DNA from: Phaeovulum vinaykumarii
GTDB lineage: Bacteria; Pseudomonadota; Alphaproteobacteria; Rhodobacterales; Rhodobacteraceae
Assembly (NCBI RefSeq): GCF_900156695.1
Contig: NZ_FTOM01000001.1
Coordinates: 124,001 to 188,000, forward strand
Direction of reading: 5' to 3'
DNA length: 64,000 nucleotides
The position numbers were made by a program, and so were the translations under genes. Below the pieces are notes generated by a model. That model did no database searches. It worked only from the letters and a program-made list of their open reading frames with translations, and was not told where the DNA came from. Positions 1-7,647 of the stretch are shown piece by piece. The stretch's first letter is position 1. The number at the start of each line of letters is the position of its first letter.

Positions 1-1098
1 CGGGGCGCCGATCACCCCGCGCAACAGGGCGTGCCGCTGCGCGCGCTCTATCTCGGCGGGGGCACGCCCACGGCGCTGGCCACGCCCGATCTGGTGCGCC
101 TGATCGAGGGGCTTCGCGCCCTTCTGCCGCTGGCGCCCGATTGCGAGATCACCCTCGAGGGGCGGCTCCTGTCGCTGGACCGCGACAAGGCCCGCGCGGC
201 CTTCGATGCGGGCGTCAACCGCGTCTCGCTGGGGGTGCAGAGCTTCGACGAACGCCTGCGCCGCCGCCTGGGCCGGCGCACCGGGCGCGCCGAAGCGATC
301 GCGCTCCTGTCGGATCTGGCGGAAATGGACCGCGCCGCGCTGATGATCGACCTGATCTTCGGCCTGCCGGGTCAGGAGATCGACGCCTTTGCCGCGGATG
401 TGACGCTGGCGGCGGGGCTGGGGCTGGACGGGATCGACCTCTATGCGCTGAACCTGATCCCCGGAACGCCGCTTCTGCGCGCGGCCGAAAACGGCAAGCT
501 GACCCCCGCCCCGCGCGAGCGCCTGGGGCTCTATTACCGCGCGGGCGCCGAGGCGATGGCGCAGGCGGGCTGGGCGCCGCTGTCGTGTTCGCATTGGCGC
601 GCCACCCCGCGCGAGCGCAGCCTCTATAATTTCGCGGTGAAATCGGGGGCGGAATGTCTGGCCTTCGGCGCCGGGGCGGGCGGCAATCTGGGCGGGGCGG
701 GGTTCCGCCTGCGGCCCGACCTGGCCGCCTATCACGACGCGATCGCAACCGGCCAGCCGCCGGTGGCGATGATGACGCGCGCAGGCCCGCATGCCGCGGT
801 GCTGGCCGCGATCCGCGCCGGGATGGAGCGCGGGCATCTCGACCCCGCCGCCATCGACCGCGCCCATGCCGAAACCCACCCCGCCACAACCCACTCCGCC
901 GCGCCCCTGGCCTTTGCCGATCTGGCCGCGCCGCTTCTGTCGCAATGGCACGCGGCCGGGCTGATTGCGCCGCAGGCCTCGGGCCATGCGCTGACGCTGG
1001 CGGGGCGGTTCTGGTGCGTGACGCTGACCGGCCATCTGCTGGCCTGGACGCTTCAGGAGCTGGCCGCAGCCGGGGCCCCCGGGCCGGCGCAGGCCTGA
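1..1098 (+). CDS. hutW: HutW-type heme-degrading radical SAM enzyme (5' end outside window)
   Basis: HemN-like radical SAM protein of the ChuW/HutW group, which in characterised members opens heme without oxygen, releasing iron in the cytoplasm. The frame is open to the left edge, so the start and the CxxxCxxC cluster motif lie outside the window; a GTG at 31 is only an internal codon. Visible HemN-like blocks are LYLGGGTPT near the edge, VNRVSLGVQSFD, and the LIFGLPGQ and DLYALNLIPGTPL segments. The C-terminal part is a winged-helix-like region as in HemN. It is followed 41 bases downstream by hutX on the same strand, the usual hutW-hutX order. Coproporphyrinogen dehydrogenase itself is less likely because of the hutX and TonB-receptor context. 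Confidence 0.85.
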   Translation, partial: RGADHPAQQGVPLRALYLGGGTPTALATPDLVRLIEGLRALLPLAPDCEITLEGRLLSLDRDKARAAFDAGVNRVSLGVQSFDERLRRRLGRRTGRAEAIALLSDLAEMDRAALMIDLIFGLPGQEIDAFAADVTLAAGLGLDGIDLYALNLIPGTPLLRAAENGKLTPAPRERLGLYYRAGAEAMAQAGWAPLSCSHWRATPRERSLYNFAVKSGAECLAFGAGAGGNLGGAGFRLRPDLAAYHDAIATGQPPVAMMTRAGPHAAVLAAIRAGMERGHLDPAAIDRAHAETHPATTHSAAPLAFADLAAPLLSQWHAAGLIAPQASGHALTLAGRFWCVTLTGHLLAWTLQELAAAGAPGPAQA

Positions 1099-1139
1099 AG
1101 CGCCCCCTCTCATTCATTCCCAACCAGAAGGAACGACCC

Positions 1140-1661
1140 ATGGTCCTGACCCGTCCCGACACCGCCGACCGGATTCTGGCCGCGCTGGCCGCACGGCCCG
1201 GCGCCGCCCTCGAGGATCTGGCCGCCGAAACCGGCGCCACACCCCTTGGCGTGCTGGCCTGCCTGCCCGAAGCAGAGGTCCGCGCCCTGCCCGGCACCCG
1301 CTTCGTCGAGGTGATGGAGGAGATCACCGGCTGGGGTCCGATCACGCTGGTGGTCAATACCGGCGATGTCGTGCTCGAGGCGCGGGGCCCGCTGCCCCAC
1401 GGCAAGATGGGGCAAGGCTATTACAACCTGCATGGCACTCCCATCGGCGGGCATCTGCGCGCCGAGGCCTGCGAGGCCATCGCCTTCGTGACGCGCGCGC
1501 TCTTCGGCACCCCGTCCCGTTCGGTGCAATTCTATTCGAAATCGGGGGCGTGCATGTTCAAGATCTATCTCGGGCGCGATGCGAACCGGCAGATGCTGCC
1601 CGATCAGGTGGCGGCCTTCGAGCGCGCGGCCGAGATCTTTGCCGCCCCGGCCGCCGCCTGA
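1140..1661 (+). CDS. hutX: HutX/ChuX heme utilization carrier protein
   Basis: 173-residue protein of the HutX/ChuX family, small cytoplasmic heme-binding proteins thought to pass heme to the HutW-type enzyme or buffer it. Family-like blocks are the N-terminal helical part (residues 1-45), MEEITGWGPITLVV, a GPLPHGKMGQGYYNL stretch and QFYSKSGACMFKIY near residue 135. ATG at 1140 is preceded by AGAAGGA at good spacing. It runs in the same direction as hutW and is convergent with the heme receptor gene; a strong hairpin separates the two stops. Confidence 0.88.
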   Translation: MVLTRPDTADRILAALAARPGAALEDLAAETGATPLGVLACLPEAEVRALPGTRFVEVMEEITGWGPITLVVNTGDVVLEARGPLPHGKMGQGYYNLHGTPIGGHLRAEACEAIAFVTRALFGTPSRSVQFYSKSGACMFKIYLGRDANRQMLPDQVAAFERAAEIFAAPAAA

Positions 1662-1727
1662 GGCCCCCCACCACGCGCGGCCCCCTTGCCGGGGGGCCGC
1701 CGCCCCGGCCTTTCCCCACCCCATCCC

Positions 1728-1759
1728 CCCGCGGCCCGGAACGCAATCCGGGCCGCGGG
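1728..1759. terminator. Bidirectional hairpin between hutX and heme receptor
   Basis: A 13-bp perfect stem (arms 1728-1740 and 1747-1759, arm CCCGCGGCCCGGA) with a six-base loop lies between the convergent stops at 1661 and 1775. There is no strong T-tract on either side, so factor-independent efficiency is uncertain. A second GC-rich hairpin lies just upstream near 1690-1710. Confidence 0.6.
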
Positions 1760-1774
1760 CATTTACGTTCGGGC

Positions 1775-3928
1775 TCAGAACCGGATCTGGCCACCAACCT
1801 GGATCGTGCGGCCGCGCCCGCCCAGACCGTCCTCGGCCTCGTTGAACGAGACATTGCCCACCTGATAATACCGGTCGGTCACGTTCTCGATGCTGGCATA
1901 GAGATCCATGCGGTCGGACACCTTCCAGGTGGCAAAGACATCGAGCACGGTCGAGGCCTTGACCGGGATCGGCGCGCCCATGCTGAAGGCGGGGGTGGTG
2001 TAGATCATCGGATAGGCGGTCGAGGGCCCGGTATAGCGCACCCGCAGACCCGTCCGCAGCGCCCCGTCCCGCCATTTCCGGCCCAGCTCCAGCGTGGCGT
2101 AATCATCGGGCAGTTCGGCAGTCGAGGCGGTCATCCCGCCATAGGCCCCGAGCGGCTTCGACGTATCCGCGATGGTCAGCGACAGCCCCCCGAACCATTC
2201 GGGCGCATCATAGCGGGCCTCGAGCTCGAGGCCCGACATGCGCGTCGTGCCGTCGGTATTGACCCAGGTGACGGCGGTGTAATTGCCGAAAGTGCCATAG
2301 GTGATGTAATTCTCGATATCCGAGCGGAAAAGCGTCGCCGCCAGCGACAGGCTGTCGCCCGAGGCCCAGAGATCGCGCCCCTCCCAGCTGCCGCCGATCT
2401 CGAAGGTGTCGGCGGTCTCGGCCTCAAGATCGAGATTGGGCGCCGCCACCCGCGCCCAGGTCGTGTGCGCGGTGCCGGGATAGAACATCTCCTGCGCGGT
2501 GGGGGCGCGCATGGTGCGGGCATAGCTGGCAAAGAGCGTGGCCTCGGGGCGGACATTCCAGGTCAGCTTCAGGCTGGGGTTCCATTCGCCGCCCTTGCGC
2601 GTGGCCTCGGAAATCACCTGATTGCCGGTTGCGTCATAGGCGGTGGCGCCCTTGACCGTGTAATGGTCATAGCGCAGCCCCGCGGTCAGATCGACATCGC
2701 CCAGCGCCAGCGCGGCCTCGGCAAAGGCGCCGGCCTTGCGCAGGGTTCCGTCCGCGTTCGACCCCGCCCCGGCCTTGCCCTCGTAGTCGTCCGAGGTCAC
2801 CGCAACGCCATAGCTCAGCTGCACCGGCAGACCGCCCAAGCTCAGGTCCGAGCGGTTGGTGATGTCAAAGCCCAGCCCCGTGTTGACCCCGTCGCGCCCG
2901 ACAAAGGCCGAACTGGTGCTGGCGCTGGCGGGAAAGGCGATCTCGGTCCGGGTCCAGTAGAGATGGGTGGACAGGTTGAGAAGCGCGCCGGTCGAGATCT
3001 CGTGCTCGGCCGAGACGGTGCGGCGCGACAGATCCCAGACATAGCCCGAAGATTCCTGCGCGGCAAAGCGGTTGTCATAGCTTTGCGCCGACAGCTTGAG
3101 CCGGTGATCGGGGGCAAAGGCGAATTCCCCCTTGAGCAGGAACGACCGCGGATCCTGCCCGCCGGTCGAGTCCGTGCCCTGCCCGTCGCTGTAGGTGCCC
3201 TCGCCAAAGCCCGAGATCGCCGCCAGCAGGCCGAAGCTGCGCCCCTGGCCCAGATCGTGCTGCATCGCGCCGGCCAGCGTCGCCGACCAATCCTTGCCGT
3301 TCGTGCCGCCGCCAAAGCGCAGAAGGCCGCCCCGGTTCCGGCCGTCCTCCAGCACATCGGCAATGTCGAGCGTGCGGAAATTCGCAGCCCCCCCCAGCGT
3401 GCCCATCCCCGCCGCACCCGAGACCGCGCCGCGGGTGATGTCCACCCCCGCCAGAAGGCCCGGATCGACATAGACCAGCGTGTCCAGCGTGCCCGCATGC
3501 CCCGAGATGTTGCGGAAGGTCTGCGGCACCCCGTCGATCATGGAATTCACCCGGCCAAAGCTCTGCTGGCCGCGGATGTTGACGGTGACGCCGGGGTTGT
3601 CCGAGGCCGCGCGGGTATAGGTGCCGGGCTGGCTGTTGAGCGCGGCCTCGAGGTTGCCGCCCGTGGTGGCGGTCAGCTCCGCGCCGCTGATCTGCGACCG
3701 GCCGGGGGTGGCGGGGCCCGTGCCCTCGGCGGCGTCGGGGCGTTCGATCAGGATCGGGTCGAGAACGATCTCCTCGGCCAGAACGGGAGGGGCCAGAACG
3801 GGAGAGGCCAGAAGCGCAAGCGCACTGACACCGGCGGCAAGCGGGCGCAGACGGGCGGAGGCGCTCGGGCGGGCGGGTGCGCGGGGGGCGATAGGGGCGC
3901 GCGATGGCAGGGGATCGGTGTGGGTCAT
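1775..3928 (-). CDS. TonB-dependent heme/hemoglobin outer-membrane receptor
   Basis: 717-residue outer-membrane receptor. The N-terminus has a Pro/Ala/Arg-rich stretch followed by a signal peptide (hydrophobic run ending PPVLAEE near residue 50). A TonB-box-like segment EIVLDPILIE follows, then a plug domain with VNIRGQQSFGRVNSMIDGVPQ, and a beta-barrel ending in an aromatic residue (QVGGQIRF). The MRAP motif and a nearby PNLDL segment resemble the FRAP and NPDL boxes of heme receptors. ATG at 3928 has GGAG eight bases upstream. It is divergent from exbB and sits next to hutX, which fits heme as substrate. Expression is probably iron-regulated; a promoter-like site lies at 3993-4020. Confidence 0.85.
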   Translation of the reverse strand: MTHTDPLPSRAPIAPRAPARPSASARLRPLAAGVSALALLASPVLAPPVLAEEIVLDPILIERPDAAEGTGPATPGRSQISGAELTATTGGNLEAALNSQPGTYTRAASDNPGVTVNIRGQQSFGRVNSMIDGVPQTFRNISGHAGTLDTLVYVDPGLLAGVDITRGAVSGAAGMGTLGGAANFRTLDIADVLEDGRNRGGLLRFGGGTNGKDWSATLAGAMQHDLGQGRSFGLLAAISGFGEGTYSDGQGTDSTGGQDPRSFLLKGEFAFAPDHRLKLSAQSYDNRFAAQESSGYVWDLSRRTVSAEHEISTGALLNLSTHLYWTRTEIAFPASASTSSAFVGRDGVNTGLGFDITNRSDLSLGGLPVQLSYGVAVTSDDYEGKAGAGSNADGTLRKAGAFAEAALALGDVDLTAGLRYDHYTVKGATAYDATGNQVISEATRKGGEWNPSLKLTWNVRPEATLFASYARTMRAPTAQEMFYPGTAHTTWARVAAPNLDLEAETADTFEIGGSWEGRDLWASGDSLSLAATLFRSDIENYITYGTFGNYTAVTWVNTDGTTRMSGLELEARYDAPEWFGGLSLTIADTSKPLGAYGGMTASTAELPDDYATLELGRKWRDGALRTGLRVRYTGPSTAYPMIYTTPAFSMGAPIPVKASTVLDVFATWKVSDRMDLYASIENVTDRYYQVGNVSFNEAEDGLGGRGRTIQVGGQIRF

Positions 3929-3992
3929 GCTGCAAGCTCCGGAAGAAGGGGATCCGTTGCTGGCAGGGAGCTGGCGCGGAAGAGACTTCCCG

Positions 3993-4020
3993 TTGATATT
4001 TACATGATTTATTTTGTCAA
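3993..4020 (-). promoter_or_regulatory. Candidate promoter of the heme receptor gene
   Basis: On the minus strand TTGACA (4015-4020), a 16-base spacer and TATCAA (3993-3998) form a sigma-70-like pair about 65 bases before the receptor start. The surrounding 3991-4085 stretch is unusually AT-rich for this window and separates two divergent iron genes, so iron regulator sites are expected here. I cannot assign a Fur, Irr or RirA box with confidence. Confidence 0.45.
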
Positions 4021-4119
4021 GTATTGTCGCGCGCAGGGCCGCCCCACTCAATCTTTTGTTGACTTTTTTGGTTGGTTTTTGAAGCGTAAGGCCATGCCCC
4101 CGACACCAGGAGCCCGGCC

Positions 4120-4830
4120 ATGCCCCCGATAGACCCCACCCAAGCCCTTGCGAAGATACAGGAATTCGTCCTGATGGGCGGCCCGGCCATGATCGCCATC
4201 GCCGCGCTGTCGATTCTGGCGCTGACCACGATCTTGTGGAAACTCTGGCGCCTGTCATGGCTGGGCGCCTGGTCGGGGGGGCGGCACACGGCCCGCGCGC
4301 TGGATCTGTGGGCCGCGGGACGGCGCCCCGAGGCCCGCGCCGCGCTTTCGGGGCGGCACCACCTGCGCCCGCGCCTGGTGGCGGCGGCAATGGCGGCGGC
4401 CGAGACGCCCGGCCTCACCGAAGCCGGCGCGCGCGAGGAAACGCTGCGCGTGGCGCGCGGCCTGCTGCTCGAGGCGCGCGCGGGGCTGCGGCTGATCGAG
4501 CTTTGCGCCACCATCGGCCCGCTTCTGGGGCTTTTCGGCACCGTCACCGGCATGATCGCGGCCTTTCAAGCCTTGCAGGAGGCGGGCGCACAGGCCGACC
4601 CCGCAACGCTGGCCGGTGGCATCTGGGAGGCGCTTCTGACCACCGCGGCGGGCATGGCGGTGGCGATCCCCGCGCAGATCGCGTTGACCGGCTTCGAAAG
4701 CGTGCTCGACCGGCTGCGCCACGACATGGAGGACGCCGCGACGCGCGTCTTCGTCATCCGCCCCGGCGCCCAGAACAGCCCCGCCGCCCCCGCGCCCACC
4801 CCCGGCGCGATCCTGCGCGTGGCCGAATAG
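4120..4830 (+). CDS. exbB: ExbB proton-channel subunit (MotA/TolQ/ExbB family)
   Basis: 236-residue inner-membrane protein that with ExbD and TonB converts proton-motive force into energy for the outer-membrane receptor. A first membrane segment is at about residues 20-40. Two more lie in the C-terminal half, with the family block LIELCATIGPLLGLFGTVTGM (abbreviated here, residues 125-146) and the WEALLTTAAGMAVAIPAQIA segment near 170-190. Starts at ATG 4120 behind CCAGGAG and is the first gene of a tight four-gene operon. Adjacent to the divergent heme receptor, so most likely a dedicated heme-uptake energiser rather than TolQ. Confidence 0.88.
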   Translation: MPPIDPTQALAKIQEFVLMGGPAMIAIAALSILALTTILWKLWRLSWLGAWSGGRHTARALDLWAAGRRPEARAALSGRHHLRPRLVAAAMAAAETPGLTEAGAREETLRVARGLLLEARAGLRLIELCATIGPLLGLFGTVTGMIAAFQALQEAGAQADPATLAGGIWEALLTTAAGMAVAIPAQIALTGFESVLDRLRHDMEDAATRVFVIRPGAQNSPAAPAPTPGAILRVAE

Positions 4831-4839
4831 GGGGCGCTC

Positions 4840-5244
4840 ATGGCGATCGACACGCCCCCGCCGATGGATCTGGCACCGGACCGCCCGCGCCGGCGCCCCG
4901 ACCTCACGCCGATGATCGACGTGGTGTTCCTGCTGCTGGTCTTCTTCATGCTGGCCACCCGCTTTGGCACCGAGACGGCGCTTCCGCTCGTGACCGGATC
5001 GGGCGGCAGCGGCGCGCAATGGGACGGGCCGCTGCGGCTGATCGACGTGGGGCCGGGGGGGACGGTCGCGCTCAATGGCTCGACCCTGCCGCGCGGGGAT
5101 CTGGCCGATCAGCTGCGCATGCTGATGCAGGGCCCAGACGACCCCATCTTGCTGCGGGCCCGCGACGCCAGCACGCAAGATCTGGTGTCGGTGATGGAAT
5201 ATCTGCGGGCCGCCGGGCTGGCCCGCCTGGTTCTGGTGAACTGA
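4840..5244 (+). CDS. exbD: ExbD biopolymer transport protein, Asp-containing paralogue
   Basis: 134-residue ExbD: short cytoplasmic N-terminus, one transmembrane helix (about residues 24-42) and a periplasmic domain. The helix carries TPMIDVVFLLLVFFM, with the conserved acidic residue at Asp27 that in ExbD/TolR takes part in proton translocation. It starts nine bases after exbB and its stop abuts the next ATG. It is followed by a second exbD with a different residue at this position. Confidence 0.88.
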   Translation: MAIDTPPPMDLAPDRPRRRPDLTPMIDVVFLLLVFFMLATRFGTETALPLVTGSGGSGAQWDGPLRLIDVGPGGTVALNGSTLPRGDLADQLRMLMQGPDDPILLRARDASTQDLVSVMEYLRAAGLARLVLVN

Positions 5245-5676
5245 ATGCGCATCCCCGACCCCGCCCCGCCTCGCACGCGCAGCGGCAATCTTCTGCCCAT
5301 GATCAACGTCGTCTTCCTGCTGCTGATCTTCTTCCTGATCTCGGCCGAGATGACCCCGCCCCAGCCGCTTGAGGTGGCCCCGCCCGAAACCGCCACGGAC
5401 GCGCCGCGCCCCGAAGCCGCGGGTCTCTTGCGGCTGTTCGTCGATGCCGAGGGCCAGCTCGGCTTTCAGGCCGCGCGCGGCCCCGCGGCGCTTGATGCCC
5501 TTGCGCGCGCGCGTGCGGCGCAATGCGCGGAGACCGACTGCACCGAAGCCCCCCCGCAGCTGCGGCTTCACGCCGATGCCGCGCTGGCCGCGGCAACGCT
5601 GGCCGATCTGCTGGGAAAACTGGGCGCGATGGGCTTTGCCAAGGTCGATCTGATCACGCGCGAGGCCCGGCCATGA
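5245..5676 (+). CDS. exbD: Second ExbD paralogue, Asn in place of the membrane Asp
   Basis: 143-residue ExbD-like protein directly following the first exbD with no gap. One transmembrane helix (about residues 17-37) in LLPMINVVFLLLIFFLIS, where residue 21 is Asn (codon aac) instead of the usual Asp. The periplasmic part contains a Cys pair (AQCAETDCTE) absent from the first paralogue. Operons with two ExbD proteins are known, for example in Xanthomonas, so a heteromeric complex is plausible. The missing acidic group suggests a structural or regulatory rather than proton-carrying role; that is inference. Confidence 0.82.
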   Translation: MRIPDPAPPRTRSGNLLPMINVVFLLLIFFLISAEMTPPQPLEVAPPETATDAPRPEAAGLLRLFVDAEGQLGFQAARGPAALDALARARAAQCAETDCTEAPPQLRLHADAALAAATLADLLGKLGAMGFAKVDLITREARP

Positions 5677-6539
5677 GCGCCCGCCGCACCGCCGAGATCG
5701 TGGCCTTCACCGCGCTGGCGCTGGCTTTGCATGGCGCGGCGTTCGGCGTCGTGCCGCGGCCTGACCCGGCGGGGGTGACGGCCGCCGGAAGCGGTGGGCA
5801 GGAGGTCATCTCGCTCGAGGCGGTGCCGGCGTCGGTCCAGGCGCGGATCGACTTTCTCGACCGCCCGCGGCTGCCCGCCCCCCAGATGACGCTGCCCGAC
5901 AGCCCGCCGCGGATCGAGGTGCCGCTGCGCCTGCCCGCTCCGACGCTGACGCTGCCCGCAACCGCACCCGTGATCGACCTGCCCCGGATCGCCCCCCTGC
6001 CCGTGCCGCCCGCGGATCTTTCCCCCGCCCCCCCGCAGGAGACGCAGCCCGTGGCGGATCTGCCGCCCGAGGCCCGCATCGCGCCGCCCGAAAAGCCCGC
6101 GCGCCCGGACCGGCGCGCCGAGCGCCCCCGGCCCGCGCCCGCGCCCGCCACGGCCCCGCAACAGGCCCAGCGCGCCGCCGGCGCGGGCGGGGGCGCGGCC
6201 GCAGGCACCGCCGGTCCGGCCGCAAGCCGCGCCACGCTGTCGCCCGCGCAACAGGCCGAATTGCGCGCCAGCTGGGGGGCGGCGATCCGCGCCCGGATCG
6301 AACACCGCAAGAGCTATCCCGCCGCGGCGGGCCGGGCGGCCGGCGTGGTGACGCTGCGGCTGACGGTGGCGCGTTCGGGGGCGTTGGCGGGGGCGCATGT
6401 GGCGCGCTCCTCGGGACATGCCGCGCTCGATGCCGCCGCATTGGCCGCCGTGCGCCGCGCGGGCCACTTTCCGGCCGCGCCTCGGGGGCTGTCGGCGCCG
6501 CAATACACCTTTTCTCTGGGGGTCCGGTTTGCGCGATGA
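5673..6539 (+). CDS. tonB: TonB energy-transducing protein
   Basis: 288-residue TonB. A short cytoplasmic N-terminus leads into one membrane anchor (about residues 8-26), then a long periplasmic Pro/Ala-rich spacer (about 45-200). The C-terminal TonB domain (about 210-288) has SYPAAAGRAAGVVTLRL and ends in the beta strand YTFSLGVRFAR. ATG 5673 overlaps the exbD stop (ATGA), implying translational coupling. Last gene of exbB-exbD-exbD-tonB. Confidence 0.88.
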   Translation: MSARRTAEIVAFTALALALHGAAFGVVPRPDPAGVTAAGSGGQEVISLEAVPASVQARIDFLDRPRLPAPQMTLPDSPPRIEVPLRLPAPTLTLPATAPVIDLPRIAPLPVPPADLSPAPPQETQPVADLPPEARIAPPEKPARPDRRAERPRPAPAPATAPQQAQRAAGAGGGAAAGTAGPAASRATLSPAQQAELRASWGAAIRARIEHRKSYPAAAGRAAGVVTLRLTVARSGALAGAHVARSSGHAALDAAALAAVRRAGHFPAAPRGLSAPQYTFSLGVRFAR

Positions 6540-6576
6540 TCGCGCGGGGCGAGGACCGCCCGCCCTGCGCCCGTTT

Positions 6577-7074
6577 TCAGCCCGTGCCGAAGGCCACATG
6601 CCAGCGCAGCACGCCCCGCGGCGCGGCATCCCCGAAGGGATGCGCCAGCACGTAAGGGTCGGGCACCCCCGGCGCATGCAACCCGGAAAAGGCGCGAAAG
6701 CCGATCCGGCCATAAAAGCCCGGATCGCCCACCAGCGCCACGCCCGACGCCCCCCGCGCCGCAAGATCGGCCAGGGCCTGACGCATCAAGGCGGTCCCGA
6801 TCCCGCGGCGCTGATGGTCGGGATGCACCGCCAGCGGCCCGATGACGAACCAACGCCCGCCGCCGCCCTCGATCCGGCCCGCCGAGGCCGCGACATGCCC
6901 CACAGGCCCGGCCTCGGTCTCGGCCACCAGCGACAGAGCCAGCGCCCCCGCATCGCGCAGGGCCGCCACGATGGCCGCCTCGGTCCCGCTGGCATGGGGG
7001 GCGCCCGCGAAGGCCGCCCCCACCAGATCGGCAATCGCCGCGATATCGTCCGGGGTTTCCGCACGCAGTCTCAT
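6577..7074 (-). CDS. GNAT acetyltransferase, YjhQ-like (putative antitoxin partner)
   Basis: 165-residue GCN5-related N-acetyltransferase. The acetyl-CoA loop is visible as VHPDHQRRGIGTALM at residues 84-98, preceded by WFVIGPLAV and followed by GDPGFYGRIGF. The ATG at 7074 overlaps the stop of yjhX (ATGA), so the two are translated as a unit. In E. coli the homologous pair is TopAI (YjhX) and YjhQ, where the acetyltransferase-like YjhQ neutralises the toxin. The antitoxin role here is inferred from that pairing; an ordinary acetyltransferase remains possible. Confidence 0.75.
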   Translation of the reverse strand: MRLRAETPDDIAAIADLVGAAFAGAPHASGTEAAIVAALRDAGALALSLVAETEAGPVGHVAASAGRIEGGGGRWFVIGPLAVHPDHQRRGIGTALMRQALADLAARGASGVALVGDPGFYGRIGFRAFSGLHAPGVPDPYVLAHPFGDAAPRGVLRWHVAFGTG

Positions 7075-7340
7075 GCCATGCCTCCCTGGTTGTCATGTTG
7101 CGCCCGCACCATACGCCGTCCGCGCAACGAGATGCGATAGGGCGCGCCATTGCGTGATTCGATCAGCCCCTTGCGGCGCAGGCTCTGAAAGACGCGCAGG
7201 TCGCAATCGCTCAGCACCGCGCCTTCGCGGGTGAAACAGGTCACCTCGGACACCTTGCGCCCGCAGGCGCGCTCATGGCGGATCAGCCCGCCCAGCGCCA
7301 GAACGTGCAACGCACGTTGTTCGGCTCGTGAGATATTCAT
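7071..7340 (-). CDS. yjhX: YjhX/TopAI family small protein (putative topoisomerase I-inhibiting toxin)
   Basis: 89-residue protein starting MNISRAEQRALHVLALGG and ending PYRISLRGRRMVRAQ, with EVTCFTREGAVLSDC in the middle. This matches E. coli YjhX (TopAI) closely in length and order of blocks. TopAI is reported to bind and inhibit DNA topoisomerase I. First gene of a two-gene unit with the GNAT gene (4-base overlap). In-frame codons run upstream to 7391, but the ATG at 7338-7340 gives the family N-terminus. Confidence 0.8.
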   Translation of the reverse strand: MNISRAEQRALHVLALGGLIRHERACGRKVSEVTCFTREGAVLSDCDLRVFQSLRRKGLIESRNGAPYRISLRGRRMVRAQHDNQGGMA

Positions 7341-7647
7341 GGAAGTCTCGTGAAGATATGAAAAATCGGGGCGCGAACTCCCGGTTCGCACCGCGTCGAC
7401 CTGATCTTCCCGTCACGCGGGAAGGCCGATCACACAAGCTCCGACATCCACTCTCCATCACGGCGCCGCCCACGGGCGCGGCCGCAAGGTTACGCCCGTG
7501 ACAGCGCAAAGGCAATGCCGCCCCGGAAGGGCCGCGCGCAGGCGCTCTCGACCGCCCGGTCAGAAAAATACGTGTTTTTCATGCTTCTAAATATTTTTTT
7601 CACGCCTTGCCCCCACATTCCGGTGTTCAGTCAGGCATGGAGCACTC
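7341..7647. promoter_or_regulatory. Divergent intergenic region between yjhX and chemoreceptor
   Basis: About 307 bases without a gene. The half nearer the chemoreceptor is AT-rich. It holds an 18-base near-perfect palindrome at 7563-7580 (GAAAAATACGTGTTTTTC, one mismatched pair) followed by a T-run at 7594-7600. Both divergent promoters must lie here; I cannot place them precisely. Confidence 0.4.
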
